Assembly: GCA_003987725.1 (NCBI GenBank)
Contig: RXJH01000001.1
Location: forward strand, 248,001-312,000
Length of the DNA stretch: 64,000 bases
DNA from: Hyphomicrobium sp.
Lineage (GTDB): Bacteria; Pseudomonadota; Alphaproteobacteria; Rhizobiales; Hyphomicrobiaceae
Direction: 5' to 3'
A model generated the notes under the pieces. It searched no databases. It was not told the origin of the DNA and saw nothing but the letters and a program-made list of their open reading frames with translations. The position numbers and the translations under genes were made by a program. This document shows, piece after piece, positions 52,531 to 62,783 of the stretch (its first letter is position 1; every line of letters begins with the position of its first letter).

Positions 52531-53718
52531 ATGGCCCAAAATGACGAGAGTTCCGAGCGTGCCGAACAGCCCGAAACGGAGGTTGTGCACCTTGGGCGCA
52601 AGCCGTTCGAACAGCACGGCTTTGTAAACACGCCGGTCTATCGGGGATCGACGGTTCTCTTTCCGACGCTGGACGCGATCAAAAAGCGGACACAGGCCTT
52701 CACATACGGCCGCCGCGCAACACCGACGACGCAGGCTCTCGAAGATGCCATCGCGCATCTCGAAGGCGGCGTGAAGACGGTGTTGACCTCATCGGGCCTG
52801 GCCGCGATATCAACCGCCGTCCTGGCGTTTGCCGAGAGCGGCGATCACATCCTCATTCCCGACAACGTCTACCAGCCGAGCCGGACGTTCGCGGATAAGA
52901 TGCTGAAAAAACTCGGCATCGAGACGACCTATTACGATCCGCTCATCGGCGCCGGCATCGCCAAGCTCTTCCGGGCCAATACGAAGCTGGTGCTGGTCGA
53001 AGCGCCGGGGTCGCAGACATTCGAGATGCCGGACATCCCGGCGATCGCAGCCGCCGCGAAAGCGAAGAACATCTGGGTTCTCGCAGACAACACCTGGGCG
53101 ACGCCGCTTTTCTGCAAGCCGCTTTCACTCGGCGCCGACGTATCGATCGAGGCCGCGACGAAATACATCGTCGGGCATGCGGACGCCATGATGGGTTCCG
53201 TGACCTGCAACGCGCGCGCGGCGAAGTTTCTCGACAACGCCAAGGAGACGCTCGGCACGTGTCCGGGCTCGGAAGAGACATATCTCGCCTTGCGCGGTCT
53301 CAGAACGCTTGCGGTTCGTCTGGACCGGCACCAAAGCTCCGGCATCGCGGTCGCGAAGTGGCTCGCCAGTCGCCCCGAAATCGATCGGGTTCTGCATCCT
53401 GCCCTTCCGGGCGATGCCGGGCACGCGCTTTGGAAACGCGATTTCACCGGCGCGAGCGGTCTCTTCGCCGCCGTACTGAAACCGGTGCCGGAAAAATCGC
53501 TGGCGGCGTTTCTTGACGGACTGAAACTGTTCGGGATGGGCTATTCGTGGGGCGGGTACGAAAGCCTCGTCATTCCGTTCGATCCGACGTCATACCGGAC
53601 GGCGACACGCTGGCACGGACCCGGACCGGCGCTCAGGTTTCACATTGGGCTCGAGGCCGTCGAAGATCTCATCCACGATCTCGACGAGGGTTTCGCGCGC
53701 CTCAACGCAGCGCGCTAG
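52531..53718 (+). CDS. metC: Cystathionine beta-lyase (PLP enzyme)
   Basis: 395-residue Cys/Met metabolism PLP enzyme that converts cystathionine to homocysteine. The PLP lysine is Lys211 in SIEAATKYIVGHAD, with VLADNTWATP upstream. RGSTVLFPT and YGRRATPTTQALE are MetC-type. ATG 52531 after GGAG; an earlier frame start has no ribosome site. No riboswitch-like structure was recognised upstream. Confidence 0.93.
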   Translation: MAQNDESSERAEQPETEVVHLGRKPFEQHGFVNTPVYRGSTVLFPTLDAIKKRTQAFTYGRRATPTTQALEDAIAHLEGGVKTVLTSSGLAAISTAVLAFAESGDHILIPDNVYQPSRTFADKMLKKLGIETTYYDPLIGAGIAKLFRANTKLVLVEAPGSQTFEMPDIPAIAAAAKAKNIWVLADNTWATPLFCKPLSLGADVSIEAATKYIVGHADAMMGSVTCNARAAKFLDNAKETLGTCPGSEETYLALRGLRTLAVRLDRHQSSGIAVAKWLASRPEIDRVLHPALPGDAGHALWKRDFTGASGLFAAVLKPVPEKSLAAFLDGLKLFGMGYSWGGYESLVIPFDPTSYRTATRWHGPGPALRFHIGLEAVEDLIHDLDEGFARLNAAR

Positions 53719-53735
53719 CTTTCGGCGGCGACGGC

Positions 53736-55724
53736 TCAGAAGCCCAGCGCGCGGCGGACCATATCGCCGACGGTATTGCCGCCGGAATAGTAGCCGCTGC
53801 CGGATCCCGTCAGCCCCATTTCATCCCTGGACCGGCCTTCCTCCCCATGCCGCGATGCGTAACCGCGGTAGCGTCTCTCCGAATTGCCGTCCTCGTCTCT
53901 CCGGCCGCCGATGCGAATTCTTTTGGCGCTGGAGGTATCGAGCGCCTCCGGCGTCACGTGCTCCTGGGTGACGTCGATGTCCTTCCACTTGTCCGCAAGC
54001 GCCAGTGTGATGCGCTTCTGGTGACCGTAGTAGTCCTCGAAGAACTGAGGCGTGCCGTCGTCCGCCACCCAGACGGTGAAGTATCCTACGTGCACGGGAA
54101 TCGGCTTATTCAGGTCGAACTGATTGTCCATCGGGCCTTTGTCGACGAGATGTCCGACGTTTGGTGTCTGGTTTCCCCGGTCGATGTTGAAGACCAACTG
54201 CGCGAGCTGCTGCGGGTTTCGCACGCGCATGCAGCCATGACTGAAAAGGCGAACCCGCGCGTTGAAGAGAGAGCGCGACGGGGTGTCGTGGAGGTAGACG
54301 GAGTGTTTGTTCGGAAAGAGCAATTTGACGAGGCCGAGCGCGTTGTCGTCTCCAGCCGGCTGATAGATCGTATACTCGCTGAGCTTCGCCCTTCCCCAGT
54401 TCACCCGGCTGCTGTCGATGACGCGGCCATTGCGCATGACGACATAGCCCTGGCGCTCGACGGAGCGGCCCGTGCGCAGCGCAGTGGCTTTGATCGAATT
54501 CGGCAGATTCCATCTCGGCCGTAGAACGATCTTCGTCATGTCTTTCGAAAAGATGGGCGTCTGTGTGCTCGGGGTACCGACGACGACGCGCTCATTGAAC
54601 ACGGGCTTATTGCTCTCGGTCAGCACAATCGAAAACGATGGGATATTGACCAAGACGTGCGTGTCTCCGAGGGAGCGCGGCATCCACCGCCACTCCTCCA
54701 TATTGGCGATGACGGCTGCGATCTTCTCGGGCGAGGATGCGAGATCTTCGCCGGAAAGCTTCGCTCGCGTGGCGGAGCCGACGATGCCGTCGGCATGGAG
54801 CGACTTTGACGCCTGAAAGTTTTTGATGGCGGCGGCGAGCGCGTCGTCAAACACCTGTTCCGATCCCTGCGCGGATGCGATCTTGAACCTCTGCTTCAGT
54901 GTCGCGACATCCGGATCGCTCACACCGATCTCCAGCATCGCGCCTCGGCGCGGAATATCAAATCGCTTGGCGTCGTCCGGCGTGCCGCCTCTCAGTCGCG
55001 CGAGAAGCGCCTTGAGCTTCAGGAATTGATCGTGCGAAGGCTGGAAGGCGCGCAACGTTTCATCGGGTTTCGCCGCACCTGCCATCCGTGCGAGCACTGT
55101 CGCCGCGTCGGTGATGACGGGCGTCCGATCCAAGTAACCCGACAGTTGCTTGGTGGGCTCGGGAATGCGGCCGCCTTCGGCCTGATGGGCGTAGCGCAAG
55201 ACAGCAGCGGTGATTTCCAGCTCGGCGGCAACCGTCTCGTCGGGATTCCAGCTGCCCAATGGCATCGGCTGCTTCACGGCACTCAGATCGAAGTCGGACG
55301 CCTTGAGGCCCCAGTCCTGGGCATGAGCCAGTTCGGCCATCACGAGCGTTGCTGCACGTGTCGGGCCCTGTTCGTCGACCCAGAGCGGGCTGCACTGGCG
55401 TGCCTGATAAAACGCAGCGACGGCAGCACGATCTTGCGCTTCGAACGGCGACGCGTTTTTGTCCGCGAGCTTGGCGCATAGTGCTGCCGGAGCGCCTGAC
55501 AGCGTCGCAGAAAGCGTCTCGAGCGCGTTGCCGATTTGCGCGTTCGGCGTTTCGTTTTGCGTCCCGGCCGGCGGCTGGCCCGACGTTTCCGGAGTCGCGA
55601 CCGGCAGGTCTTCAGCGTGCGCGCGCCATGGCACGAACGCCGCGCCGACGAGACTCAGCGCGATGACCGTTATCATATGCAGAAAATGTTGCGGGCGACG
55701 TGCGATGCGGAGAGACGGTGCCAT
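53736..55724 (-). CDS. YcbB/LdtD-type L,D-transpeptidase
   Basis: 662 residues. N-terminal signal or anchor (MITVIALSLVGAAFVPW), an N-terminal helical YcbB domain, a PG_binding_1 segment (KSLHADGIVGSATRAKL), and the YkuD catalytic domain with HDTPSRSLFNARVRLFSHGC (catalytic Cys498 in SHGCMRV). It makes 3-3 peptidoglycan cross-links. The C-terminal ~90 residues are Arg/Gly/Ser-rich. ATG 55724 used. Confidence 0.92.
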   Translation of the reverse strand: MAPSLRIARRPQHFLHMITVIALSLVGAAFVPWRAHAEDLPVATPETSGQPPAGTQNETPNAQIGNALETLSATLSGAPAALCAKLADKNASPFEAQDRAAVAAFYQARQCSPLWVDEQGPTRAATLVMAELAHAQDWGLKASDFDLSAVKQPMPLGSWNPDETVAAELEITAAVLRYAHQAEGGRIPEPTKQLSGYLDRTPVITDAATVLARMAGAAKPDETLRAFQPSHDQFLKLKALLARLRGGTPDDAKRFDIPRRGAMLEIGVSDPDVATLKQRFKIASAQGSEQVFDDALAAAIKNFQASKSLHADGIVGSATRAKLSGEDLASSPEKIAAVIANMEEWRWMPRSLGDTHVLVNIPSFSIVLTESNKPVFNERVVVGTPSTQTPIFSKDMTKIVLRPRWNLPNSIKATALRTGRSVERQGYVVMRNGRVIDSSRVNWGRAKLSEYTIYQPAGDDNALGLVKLLFPNKHSVYLHDTPSRSLFNARVRLFSHGCMRVRNPQQLAQLVFNIDRGNQTPNVGHLVDKGPMDNQFDLNKPIPVHVGYFTVWVADDGTPQFFEDYYGHQKRITLALADKWKDIDVTQEHVTPEALDTSSAKRIRIGGRRDEDGNSERRYRGYASRHGEEGRSRDEMGLTGSGSGYYSGGNTVGDMVRRALGF

Positions 55725-55897
55725 CGAGACCACACTCAACTGTCGTTTCCGAGACCGCAGTGGAACGAAACCTAACGCAGTCTCGACTCATCGCTAGAGC
55801 TGGTCTCAGACATGGCATCCGTGGGTTAAATGTTGGTGTCAGATCGCTTTGGAAATCTCGCGACCGTTTCGCCGCCCCAAACTAGGCAGACTATTTG

Positions 55898-55973
55898 TGG
55901 CGATCCCGGCAGGGCTCGAACCTGCAACCTTCGGAGTCGAATTCCGACGCTCTATCCATTGAGCCACGGGACC
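55898..55973 (-). tRNA. tRNA-Arg (anticodon TCG)
   Basis: 76 bases fold into a full cloverleaf: acceptor GGTCCCG/CGGGATC, D-arm GCTC/GAGC, anticodon stem TCGGA/TCCGA with loop ATTCGAC and anticodon TCG, T-arm GCAGG TTCGAGC CCTGC, and an encoded CCA end. Reads CGA codons. Confidence 0.97.
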
Positions 55974-56209
55974 GTTGCGTGACGCCTCGCGGCGCGTGAC
56001 GCTGACACACGTGTGTGCGTAGAACTGTCTCGCTTCGTTCGTAACGCCGCTTTGACGACACATTGCGAAGAGAGACTTTCTCCTGCGAATGATCGCACAA
56101 TCCATACAGCGATCAAATGTAAACTTAACTGGAACCAAATCCGTTCAACTGCCGTTAGCGATCAAGCGGGGATGCGCTACTTTTCTCTGGGGGAGATCGT
56201 TTCCAAATC

Positions 56210-56554
56210 ATGGCTTTGATCGAGCAATTCTGCCACCGCCAAATTCGTTCCCTGCAATCGCACCTTCCGGATTTCAATGAATGGCAGCATCGAGCCGAGT
56301 CTCAGATGTTGCGCTACATCGCTGGATCGGAAGCGCAACCGACATGTTCCGCAACGACGTTGTTGTTGAAAGCGGTCGCAGCTTCCGGCGCTTCGGCCTA
56401 TCGCAACTATGAGCCCGCGCTTCGCGAGTGGAAGAGCAGCGTGTCACTGCATCCGGCGAATTTGCGTCGGCATGCGCGTGATATCTATTGCAAGGCAGAG
56501 CAAGAAGCGCGTCTGCATCAGGAGATTTTCGCCCGCGTTATCCGGACGACCTGA
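56210..56554 (+). CDS. Small unrecognised protein
   Basis: 114 residues from ATG 56210, behind a GGGGGAG about 13 bases upstream. Contains YIAGSEAQPTCSATTLLLKAVAASGASAYRNYEPALREW, then a basic helical end (LRRHARDIYCKAEQEARLHQE). No signal peptide. Codon use is like the neighbours. I do not recognise a family. Confidence 0.6.
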   Translation: MALIEQFCHRQIRSLQSHLPDFNEWQHRAESQMLRYIAGSEAQPTCSATTLLLKAVAASGASAYRNYEPALREWKSSVSLHPANLRRHARDIYCKAEQEARLHQEIFARVIRTT

Positions 56555-56686
56555 TAGCGATCGTCATCCGGCGAAATACTCCGAACCGATGACGTTTCCC
56601 TGCTGAGCGTCTCCCGACCGCCGACGGAACCATCGGCGCCGGGGGTCCGTTTCAATTGGGAATGTCCACAGGCAAAGGAGATATTG

Positions 56687-57016
56687 ATGAAGGTTCTCAA
56701 AGGTGCAGTCGTCACGCTGGGCCTGCTCGCCGCTGGTTCTGTCGGCGCGATGGCGCAATCGACCTACGATAACAGCGACCAGCAGCTGACGCCCAGCACG
56801 AAGACGCAACCCGCAACACCAGTGCCATCTACGGAAGGCGCTAGCAGTGGCGAGACTGGCGCTTCGAGCCCGGCCGGTATTCCTGCCGATCCGAGCACGA
56901 ACGAAAACGTCCAGCCCGGTCCTTCTACCGGCACGCCGAACGATCCGGCTACCGCGGCAGACCCGGCCGCTCGTGTTCCGACATCTCCTCCAGGAACGGG
57001 CAGCTCCAGCCCCTGA
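56687..57016 (+). CDS. Exported Pro/Thr/Ser-rich small protein
   Basis: 109 residues from ATG 56687 behind a perfect AAAGGAG. Signal peptide MKVLKGAVVTLGLLAAGSVGAMA is followed by a disordered Pro, Thr, Ser, Ala and Asp-rich stretch to the end. No folded domain is visible. A strong hairpin follows at 57032-57073. Confidence 0.75.
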   Translation: MKVLKGAVVTLGLLAAGSVGAMAQSTYDNSDQQLTPSTKTQPATPVPSTEGASSGETGASSPAGIPADPSTNENVQPGPSTGTPNDPATAADPAARVPTSPPGTGSSSP

Positions 57017-57031
57017 TCGTGAAGATTGAAC

Positions 57032-57073
57032 ACGGCGAAGGTTCTCGGGATTTAATCCTGGACCTTCGCCGTT
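57032..57073. terminator. Shared hairpin between convergent genes
   Basis: Stem ACGGCGAAGGT / ACCTTCGCCGT with a 20-base loop; it lies between the ends of two convergent genes and may terminate both. T runs are short. Confidence 0.6.
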
Positions 57074-57085
57074 TCGATTCCGAAA

Positions 57086-57622
57086 TCAGTATTCGCAGGC
57101 GCGATACCGTCTCCACCAATAGGGGCTGCCCGTCACGATGGCACGCCGATACAGCCAATCGCAGTCGTAGCCATAATAGCCGCCGTCGTAGTAGCCGCCG
57201 TAATAGTAATACGGATAGCCAACGAAGTAGCCGCCACGCCGGTGATGGTGCCGGCCGCGCCAATTTCCGTAATTTCCCGGATAGTTTCGGACACCGCGAT
57301 CACCGCTGAAGCGCGGACCGCGCGGTCCGTGGCCGCGATAATCTCCGCCGCCGAGATTCGGGCCGGAGCGGTACGAGCGTCCGGAAAAATTCCCGCCGCC
57401 GTTGAACCGACCGCCGCCGTCAAAACGGGGACCACCACCGCCGCCACCGCCTCCAAAACGGGGACCGCCACCACCGCCGCCGCCACCAAAGTGGGCTCCG
57501 CCACCGCCTCCTCCGCCGCCACCTCCGCCCCCAAAGCCGCCACCCTCTCGGGCCTCGGCGACAGCGGTTCCCAACGCCAGGAGCAGGACCGCTCCCAGCG
57601 TCGCAACGCGTTTCATTTTCAT
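57086..57622 (-). CDS. Exported glycine-rich protein
   Basis: 178 residues with a signal peptide (MKMKRVATLGAVLLLALGTAVAEA). A Gly run (FGGGGGGGGGGGG) and repeated GGGGPRF units follow, then a Tyr/Gly-rich part (PYYYYGGYYDGGYYGYDCDW). Low complexity; probably a structural or surface protein. A second Met six bases downstream is also possible. Confidence 0.75.
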   Translation of the reverse strand: MKMKRVATLGAVLLLALGTAVAEAREGGGFGGGGGGGGGGGGAHFGGGGGGGGPRFGGGGGGGGPRFDGGGRFNGGGNFSGRSYRSGPNLGGGDYRGHGPRGPRFSGDRGVRNYPGNYGNWRGRHHHRRGGYFVGYPYYYYGGYYDGGYYGYDCDWLYRRAIVTGSPYWWRRYRACEY

Positions 57623-58053
57623 TTCTACGCTCCTAGGTCTCTCAAGCGGACGCCCTCACGACATCCTTGGGAAAGTAACAGGTGGGCAAATCTCGCAGTT
57701 CCAAATAGCGCTAACGGATGGTTTCCCGCCGCCCGACCTTAGCACATGGTAACGGTGCTCGGGCCACGACGAGGCCATTCGCCGCCATCGGCGCCCGCGA
57801 AGAACTGGGCTCAATCGGTCAGCAGCCGCTGCGAGCGACACCGTTCATTGCAGCTATCGTAATCCGACGGATCTTGAATATTGCATGAACGGATTGGCGG
57901 TCGCGACTTGAGGCGCAACCTGCTCAACCTGCCAACGAACTGTTTATTATACCGACAGCTCCACAGCAGCGAAGGCGGTGTTCACCTGAGTTGAGGGATT
58001 TTCAACGACGCAGAACAGGCGCACACTGATTTTTCTGGATAGGACCCTTCAAC
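57623..58053. other. 431-base gap without a supported gene
   Basis: No credible ORF, RNA or repeat. AT-richer islands near 57930-57960 may hold promoters of the neighbouring genes; no box is clear. Confidence 0.5.
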
Positions 58054-58281
58054 ATGTTCGTTGCGCACAATGTTTTTGAGCCGGAAGATCTCGACTTGGC
58101 CGAGAGCGTTTTGAATGAGGTTTGGACCTCGCTTCCAAATGGCGTCCGTAGCGGCCCGCGCGGACCCGAATGCCGGGACTGGCTTGCCCAGCAGATTTTG
58201 GCGGCGATCCACGACGACGGCGTCGGCCGCGATCGTTTGAAAAACCGCTTGCTGGACGCCGACATGACGGGGTGGGCATGA
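58054..58281 (+). CDS. Small unrecognised protein upstream of the NHEJ genes
   Basis: 75 residues from ATG 58054: MFVAHNVFEPEDLDLAESVL, then CRDWLAQQILAAIHDDGVGRDRLKNRLL. Helical, acidic N-terminus. A terminator-like hairpin at 58382 separates it from ligD. It reads like a short conserved protein, but I do not recognise the family. Confidence 0.6.
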   Translation: MFVAHNVFEPEDLDLAESVLNEVWTSLPNGVRSGPRGPECRDWLAQQILAAIHDDGVGRDRLKNRLLDADMTGWA

Positions 58282-58381
58282 CTGGGACCACGGGGCGGAG
58301 CGGGAACCAAACTCCCTCCGTGACCGTTTCCGAAATGGACGCACGCACCATGCGTCAGGCGCCTTTACTTCGGGTGCCCAG

Positions 58382-58418
58382 GCCGCTCGGGAGCTTCACG
58401 CTCCCGGCGGCTTTGTTT
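58382..58418 (+). terminator. Rho-independent terminator upstream of ligD
   Basis: Stem GCCGCTCGGGAGC / GCTCCCGGCGGC with a short loop and TTTGTTTTG after it, on the plus strand. Confidence 0.7.
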
Positions 58419-58469
58419 TGACCAGCGACCTTGACGATTTGCGCAACCGGCGGGACGGGATGCAGTCGA

Positions 58470-60149
58470 ATGGCAAAGAAGAAGCTTTCCGAGTATCGCG
58501 CCAAGCGTGATTTCACGAAGACAGCCGAGCCGAGCGGCGCTGCCGACGTTCGTCCCGCCAAGCATCTGCGGTTTGTGATCCAGAAGCACGATGCGACGCG
58601 TCTCCATTACGATTTTCGTCTTGAACTCGATGGCGTCTTCAAATCGTGGGCCGTGACGAGAGGCCCGTCGATCGATCCCAAGGACAAGCGCCTCGCGGTC
58701 GAAGTCGAGGACCACCCTCTCGACTACGGCGATTTCGAAGGGACTATTCCCAAAGGTCAGTATGGCGGCGGAACGGTCATGTTGTGGGACCGCGGGTTCT
58801 GGGCGCCGATCGGCGATCAAAGCCCTGAGGAGCAGTTGCGCAAGGGTGAGCTGAAATTCATCCTGGCGGGCGAGAAACTCAAAGGCAGCTGGGTTCTCGT
58901 CAAGATCAAGAACGATCGGACCGGGTCTAAGCGCAGCAACTGGCTTCTCATCAAGCATCGTGACGAAGGCGCCCACGCCGGGGACGAGGACGCTCTTCTT
59001 TCGAAGGATCGTTCGGTGGCATCCAAACGCACGATGGCGCAGATCGCTGCCGGACAGGGCAACGGTCCGGAGCCTTTCATCACACGGCGGCGGACGGCTG
59101 CAAAGCCCGACGCCGTCTGGCATTCCAACAAAGGCGACGACGCGGACGATCCTGAGCCTGCGCCGCAATCGACGAAGCCACTCAAGCGAACGCTCGTCCG
59201 CAAGGCGCCGACAAAGGCGAAATCGACGAAAGCGCGAACTGGATCATCAGCGAACGCCGTATTGGGCATTACGATTTCGCATCCCGAGAAGGTGCTCTGG
59301 CCCGCGGGCGAAGCTCCCGCCATCACGAAGATCGACCTTGCGCATTATCTCGAAGCCACCGGCGACTGGATGCTCAAGCATCTCACGGGGCGCCCCTGCT
59401 CTGTCATTCGCGCGCCGGACGGCATCGGCAGCGAAATGTTTTTCCAGCGCCATGCCATGAAGGGGATGTCGCCCGAGATCGACCTGGTCCGTATCTCCGG
59501 CGATCGCGAGCCCTATATCGAGGCGAACTCGGTCGAGGCCTTGATCGCGCTCGGTCAAATCGCTTCGCTCGAGTTTCATCCGTGGAACTGCGCGGAGTTC
59601 GAGCCCGATATCCCGGGGCGCCTCGTCTTCGACCTCGATCCGGCGCCGGATGTCGAATTCGATCGCGTCGTGCGGGCGGCGAACGAGCTTCGCGAGAGGC
59701 TTGAAGCTCTCGGGCTTGTCGCCTTCTGCAAAACGACAGGAGGTAAAGGCCTGCACGTCGTCACGCCTCTCAAGACGACGCGCGCCGATGCCGCAAACTG
59801 GTCCGATGCAAAATCCTTCTCGGGGGCTGTCTGCCAGCAAATGGCCGCGGATAGCTCGAACGATTATCTCATCAAGATGACGAAAAAGCTCCGGACAGGC
59901 CGAATTTTTCTCGACTACCTTCGCAATGACCGCATGGCGACGGCTGTCGCGCCGCTGTCGCCGCGCGCACGGCCGAATGCAACCGTGTCGATGCCGCTCA
60001 CCTGGAGCCAGGTCAAGAAGGGGCTCGATCCGAAGCGCTTCACGATGCACACCGTCCCTGCCCTGCTCAAAAAGATGGCGGCGTGGGAGAATTATGACTC
60101 GTCCGCTCGCTCACTAAAGAGCGCGATCAAAAAGCTCGTCGGACCTTAA
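58470..60149 (+). CDS. ligD: LigD phosphoesterase + polymerase protein (ligase domain separate)
   Basis: 559 residues from ATG 58470. The N-terminal 3'-phosphoesterase ([41 protein letters not shown]) is followed by a basic linker and the primase-polymerase domain from about 265 ([27 protein letters not shown] with the catalytic Asp pair, [13 protein letters not shown]). It trims and fills broken ends in non-homologous end joining with Ku. The ligase domain is in the next ORF rather than in the same chain. Confidence 0.92.
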   Translation: MAKKKLSEYRAKRDFTKTAEPSGAADVRPAKHLRFVIQKHDATRLHYDFRLELDGVFKSWAVTRGPSIDPKDKRLAVEVEDHPLDYGDFEGTIPKGQYGGGTVMLWDRGFWAPIGDQSPEEQLRKGELKFILAGEKLKGSWVLVKIKNDRTGSKRSNWLLIKHRDEGAHAGDEDALLSKDRSVASKRTMAQIAAGQGNGPEPFITRRRTAAKPDAVWHSNKGDDADDPEPAPQSTKPLKRTLVRKAPTKAKSTKARTGSSANAVLGITISHPEKVLWPAGEAPAITKIDLAHYLEATGDWMLKHLTGRPCSVIRAPDGIGSEMFFQRHAMKGMSPEIDLVRISGDREPYIEANSVEALIALGQIASLEFHPWNCAEFEPDIPGRLVFDLDPAPDVEFDRVVRAANELRERLEALGLVAFCKTTGGKGLHVVTPLKTTRADAANWSDAKSFSGAVCQQMAADSSNDYLIKMTKKLRTGRIFLDYLRNDRMATAVAPLSPRARPNATVSMPLTWSQVKKGLDPKRFTMHTVPALLKKMAAWENYDSSARSLKSAIKKLVGP

Positions 60150-60153
60150 GCGC

Positions 60154-61197
60154 GTGGCGGCGAAGGCTCACAATTCGCGGGGCACGTCGAAGCACGCGAC
60201 AGCATCCCGTCCGGTGAAGATTGCAGGCGCGGTCAAATCGGGGATGCCGAACTTCATCGCGCCGTGTCTCGCAACGCTGGTTGCGAAGCCCCCCATCGGT
60301 GGGGACTGGGTGCATGAGATCAAGTTCGATGGTTATCGCATTCAAGCCCACATCGCGAAAAGCTCCGTCCGGCTTTTAACGCGCAACGGCCTCGACTGGA
60401 CCGAACGCTTCGGCGATCTTCCGCAGCTTCTGGCTGAATTCCACAGCGGGACAGCGATCATCGACGGAGAGCTTGTCGCCGATGACGCTGAAGGACATTC
60501 GAGCTTTTCGGCTCTGGCCGATGCGCTCAAAAGCGGCGACAGCGAGAAGTTCGTTCTTCACTGCTTTGATCTTCTGTATCTCGACGACTTGAGTCTTCTC
60601 GAAGCCAAGCTCGGCGACCGGAAGGCTGCGCTCAAAGCGATGTTCACCGGCACGGCAAAAGACGCGCAGATCCGCTACAGCGAACACCTGGCCGCCGACG
60701 GCGCGCAAATGCTTTCCGAAGCGTGCAGGCTTGGTCTCGAAGGCATCATTTCGAAGCGCATCGACCGCCCCTATCGCTCCGGCCGTCATGACGACTGGCT
60801 CAAATCAAAGTGCATTCAAGTCGATGAGTTCGTCATCATCGGATACCTCAAAGGAAAATCCGCGCCGAATGCAATCGGGGCGCTCGTCGTCGGCTATTAC
60901 GACAGGAAACGGCTCGTCTATGCCGGGCGCGTCGGCACCGGATATACGAACAAGACGGCGCTCAGCTTGATGCGCACTTTGAAGCCGATGCGTATCGAGA
61001 CACCGTCCTTTGTTTCCGCGCTCACCAACCTGCAACGAAGAGATGTGACGTGGGTTGAGCCCACGCTCGTCGCGCAAATCGAATATCGCGCCTGGACATC
61101 CGATGGGCTTTTGCGTCACGCGGCCTTCAAGGGACTGCGTGAGGATAAGCCGGCGAAGGACGTTCGCCGTCCTGTCACAAAGACCATCAGCGAATGA
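60154..61197 (+). CDS. ligD: ATP-dependent DNA ligase domain of the split LigD
   Basis: 347 residues. The nucleotidyltransferase motif EIKFDGYR gives the adenylated Lys57; IIDGELV, FDLLYLD, EGIISKRIDRPYRSGRHDDWLKSKC and the OB-fold part follow. The start is GTG 60154, four bases after the stop of the PE-POL ORF and in a different frame. This is a LigD ligase module encoded separately; coupled translation is likely. Confidence 0.9.
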   Translation: MAAKAHNSRGTSKHATASRPVKIAGAVKSGMPNFIAPCLATLVAKPPIGGDWVHEIKFDGYRIQAHIAKSSVRLLTRNGLDWTERFGDLPQLLAEFHSGTAIIDGELVADDAEGHSSFSALADALKSGDSEKFVLHCFDLLYLDDLSLLEAKLGDRKAALKAMFTGTAKDAQIRYSEHLAADGAQMLSEACRLGLEGIISKRIDRPYRSGRHDDWLKSKCIQVDEFVIIGYLKGKSAPNAIGALVVGYYDRKRLVYAGRVGTGYTNKTALSLMRTLKPMRIETPSFVSALTNLQRRDVTWVEPTLVAQIEYRAWTSDGLLRHAAFKGLREDKPAKDVRRPVTKTISE

Positions 61198-61443
61198 AAA
61201 TCGGTGGCTCAGAACGGCAGAAACAATTGCGGCGCGAAATGTGGAAGCATCATCGTCCACATCCAAAGCGCGAATACGGGGTGCATGGAAACCTCCTGAA
61301 ATTGCCAAACGCAACCAGGCAACAACGCTTCCCGCGCTCACATTTCGTGAGAAGATACGCGGCGCATGCACGTCCGCAATATGAGCGGCACGTGAACTTC
61401 GCGATGCGGCAAGACTAGCACGAGTCTCGCGCCGCGATGCGCA

Positions 61444-62349
61444 TTATCCGCGCGCTTTCGATTTTCGTTTCGGTGACTTCGCAGGGGCGCGCTTCACGGG
61501 CTCACGCTTTTGACGCGATGCCGCCGTCTTGGCTTTTGCCGGTGAAGATTTTGCAGACGATCCCTTTCCGGTGGACCGGCGCAACGCTTCCATGAAATCG
61601 ATCACGGTTCCGCCCGACGGCTGTTCGTCGCCGCCCGCAACCTCTGTCGAAAGGCCACCCGCCACCTTTTCTTTCACAAGGCTGCGCAGCGCCTCTGCAT
61701 AGTGGTTTTTGAAATCTGCCGGATTGAACTTCCTCGTTCGTTCCTCGATGAGCTGCTTCGCCATGTCGACGAGTTCGGGACGAAGCTTCTCATTGCCGAT
61801 GCCATCGAAGATCTCGTCGGCGTCACGCACTTCGCTGGCGTAACGAAGCGTCTCGATCATCAGACCATCGCCGCTCGGCTTCATCGCGATCAGGTTTTCG
61901 CGGCCGCGGATCGTCAGCTGACCGACGCCATATTTCTTCGTTGCACGCAGCGCGTCGCGGATGATGCGGTAACCTTCCTCGGCAACGTCGCCATCGGGAA
62001 GGACGTAATACGGATTGGCGAAATAGAGCGGATCGATCGAGCAGGCCTCGACAAATTCGGTCAGCTCAACGGTGTGGCGCGTCGTGAGTTTCAGTTTGTC
62101 CAGCTCTTCCGGCTCGAGGAGCACGTAGTTGCCGTCGTCGAGTTCGTAGCCTTGGACGATGTCCGACTGAGGAACGACCTTTCCGCTCTCGCCCGCAACT
62201 TTCTGATAGCGAATGCGCTGCTTGGATTTCTTGTCGACCTGATGCAGCGCGATCTTATCTTCGGATGCGGTCGCGCTAACCAATCGGATGGGAATGGTAA
62301 CGAGCGCCAGGCGCAGGTGCCCTTTCCAGAAGGACCGCGCAGTTGCCAT
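61444..62349 (-). CDS. ku: Non-homologous end-joining protein Ku
   Basis: 301-residue bacterial Ku that encircles DNA ends and recruits LigD. RSFWKGHLRLALVTIPIRLVSAT at the N-terminus, HQVDKKSKQRIRYQKV, the central IDPLYFANPYYVLPD and a Lys/Ser/Ala-rich C-terminal tail from about 260 are all normal. ATG 62349. Convergent with the LigD genes. Confidence 0.97.
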   Translation of the reverse strand: MATARSFWKGHLRLALVTIPIRLVSATASEDKIALHQVDKKSKQRIRYQKVAGESGKVVPQSDIVQGYELDDGNYVLLEPEELDKLKLTTRHTVELTEFVEACSIDPLYFANPYYVLPDGDVAEEGYRIIRDALRATKKYGVGQLTIRGRENLIAMKPSGDGLMIETLRYASEVRDADEIFDGIGNEKLRPELVDMAKQLIEERTRKFNPADFKNHYAEALRSLVKEKVAGGLSTEVAGGDEQPSGGTVIDFMEALRRSTGKGSSAKSSPAKAKTAASRQKREPVKRAPAKSPKRKSKARG

Positions 62350-62483
62350 CGCTAGACTCCTCGGGAACGCAATACTCGGTACAGATTAGCACGAAGGACT
62401 TTCGGCGCTAAGGGTTCCGGCGGAACGCGCGGCGACCTGCGAAGTTCCGCAACGTCGACGCGGGGAGAACGCCGTTTGCAGCG

Positions 62484-62678
62484 TCAATTACCGGAACTCA
62501 TCACAACCCAATCATAGCGATGCTTCAGATGCCGGCGATGGTCTTCGGCTGCCTCCCGCGTGGCGAAGGTCAAAGCCATGCCGCGGTCGCTCGTTCTGGT
62601 ATCGTTCTTGTCGAGATAGATTTCCTGGAGCGCAGCATAAACCACATCGGGTTTCCGCTCGACCAGCAGCCATCGCAT
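62484..62678 (-). CDS. 64-aa unrecognised small protein
   Basis: ATG 62678 has a perfect GGAGG six bases upstream. Product: MRWLLVERKPDVVYAALQEI, KNDTRTSDRGMALTFATREAAEDHRRHL, RYDWVVMSSGN. Compact alpha/beta; a longer frame to 62732 lacks a better site. I do not recognise a family. Confidence 0.7.
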   Translation of the reverse strand: MRWLLVERKPDVVYAALQEIYLDKNDTRTSDRGMALTFATREAAEDHRRHLKHRYDWVVMSSGN

Positions 62679-62783
62679 CGCGCACCTCCGAGCCGGGAAG
62701 GTAAGCTTAATCCGGCGTTCATCGTAGAGCACAACGCCCGCGGATTCGACAATGATCCGGCGCCGGTCGCGTCCAAAATTATT

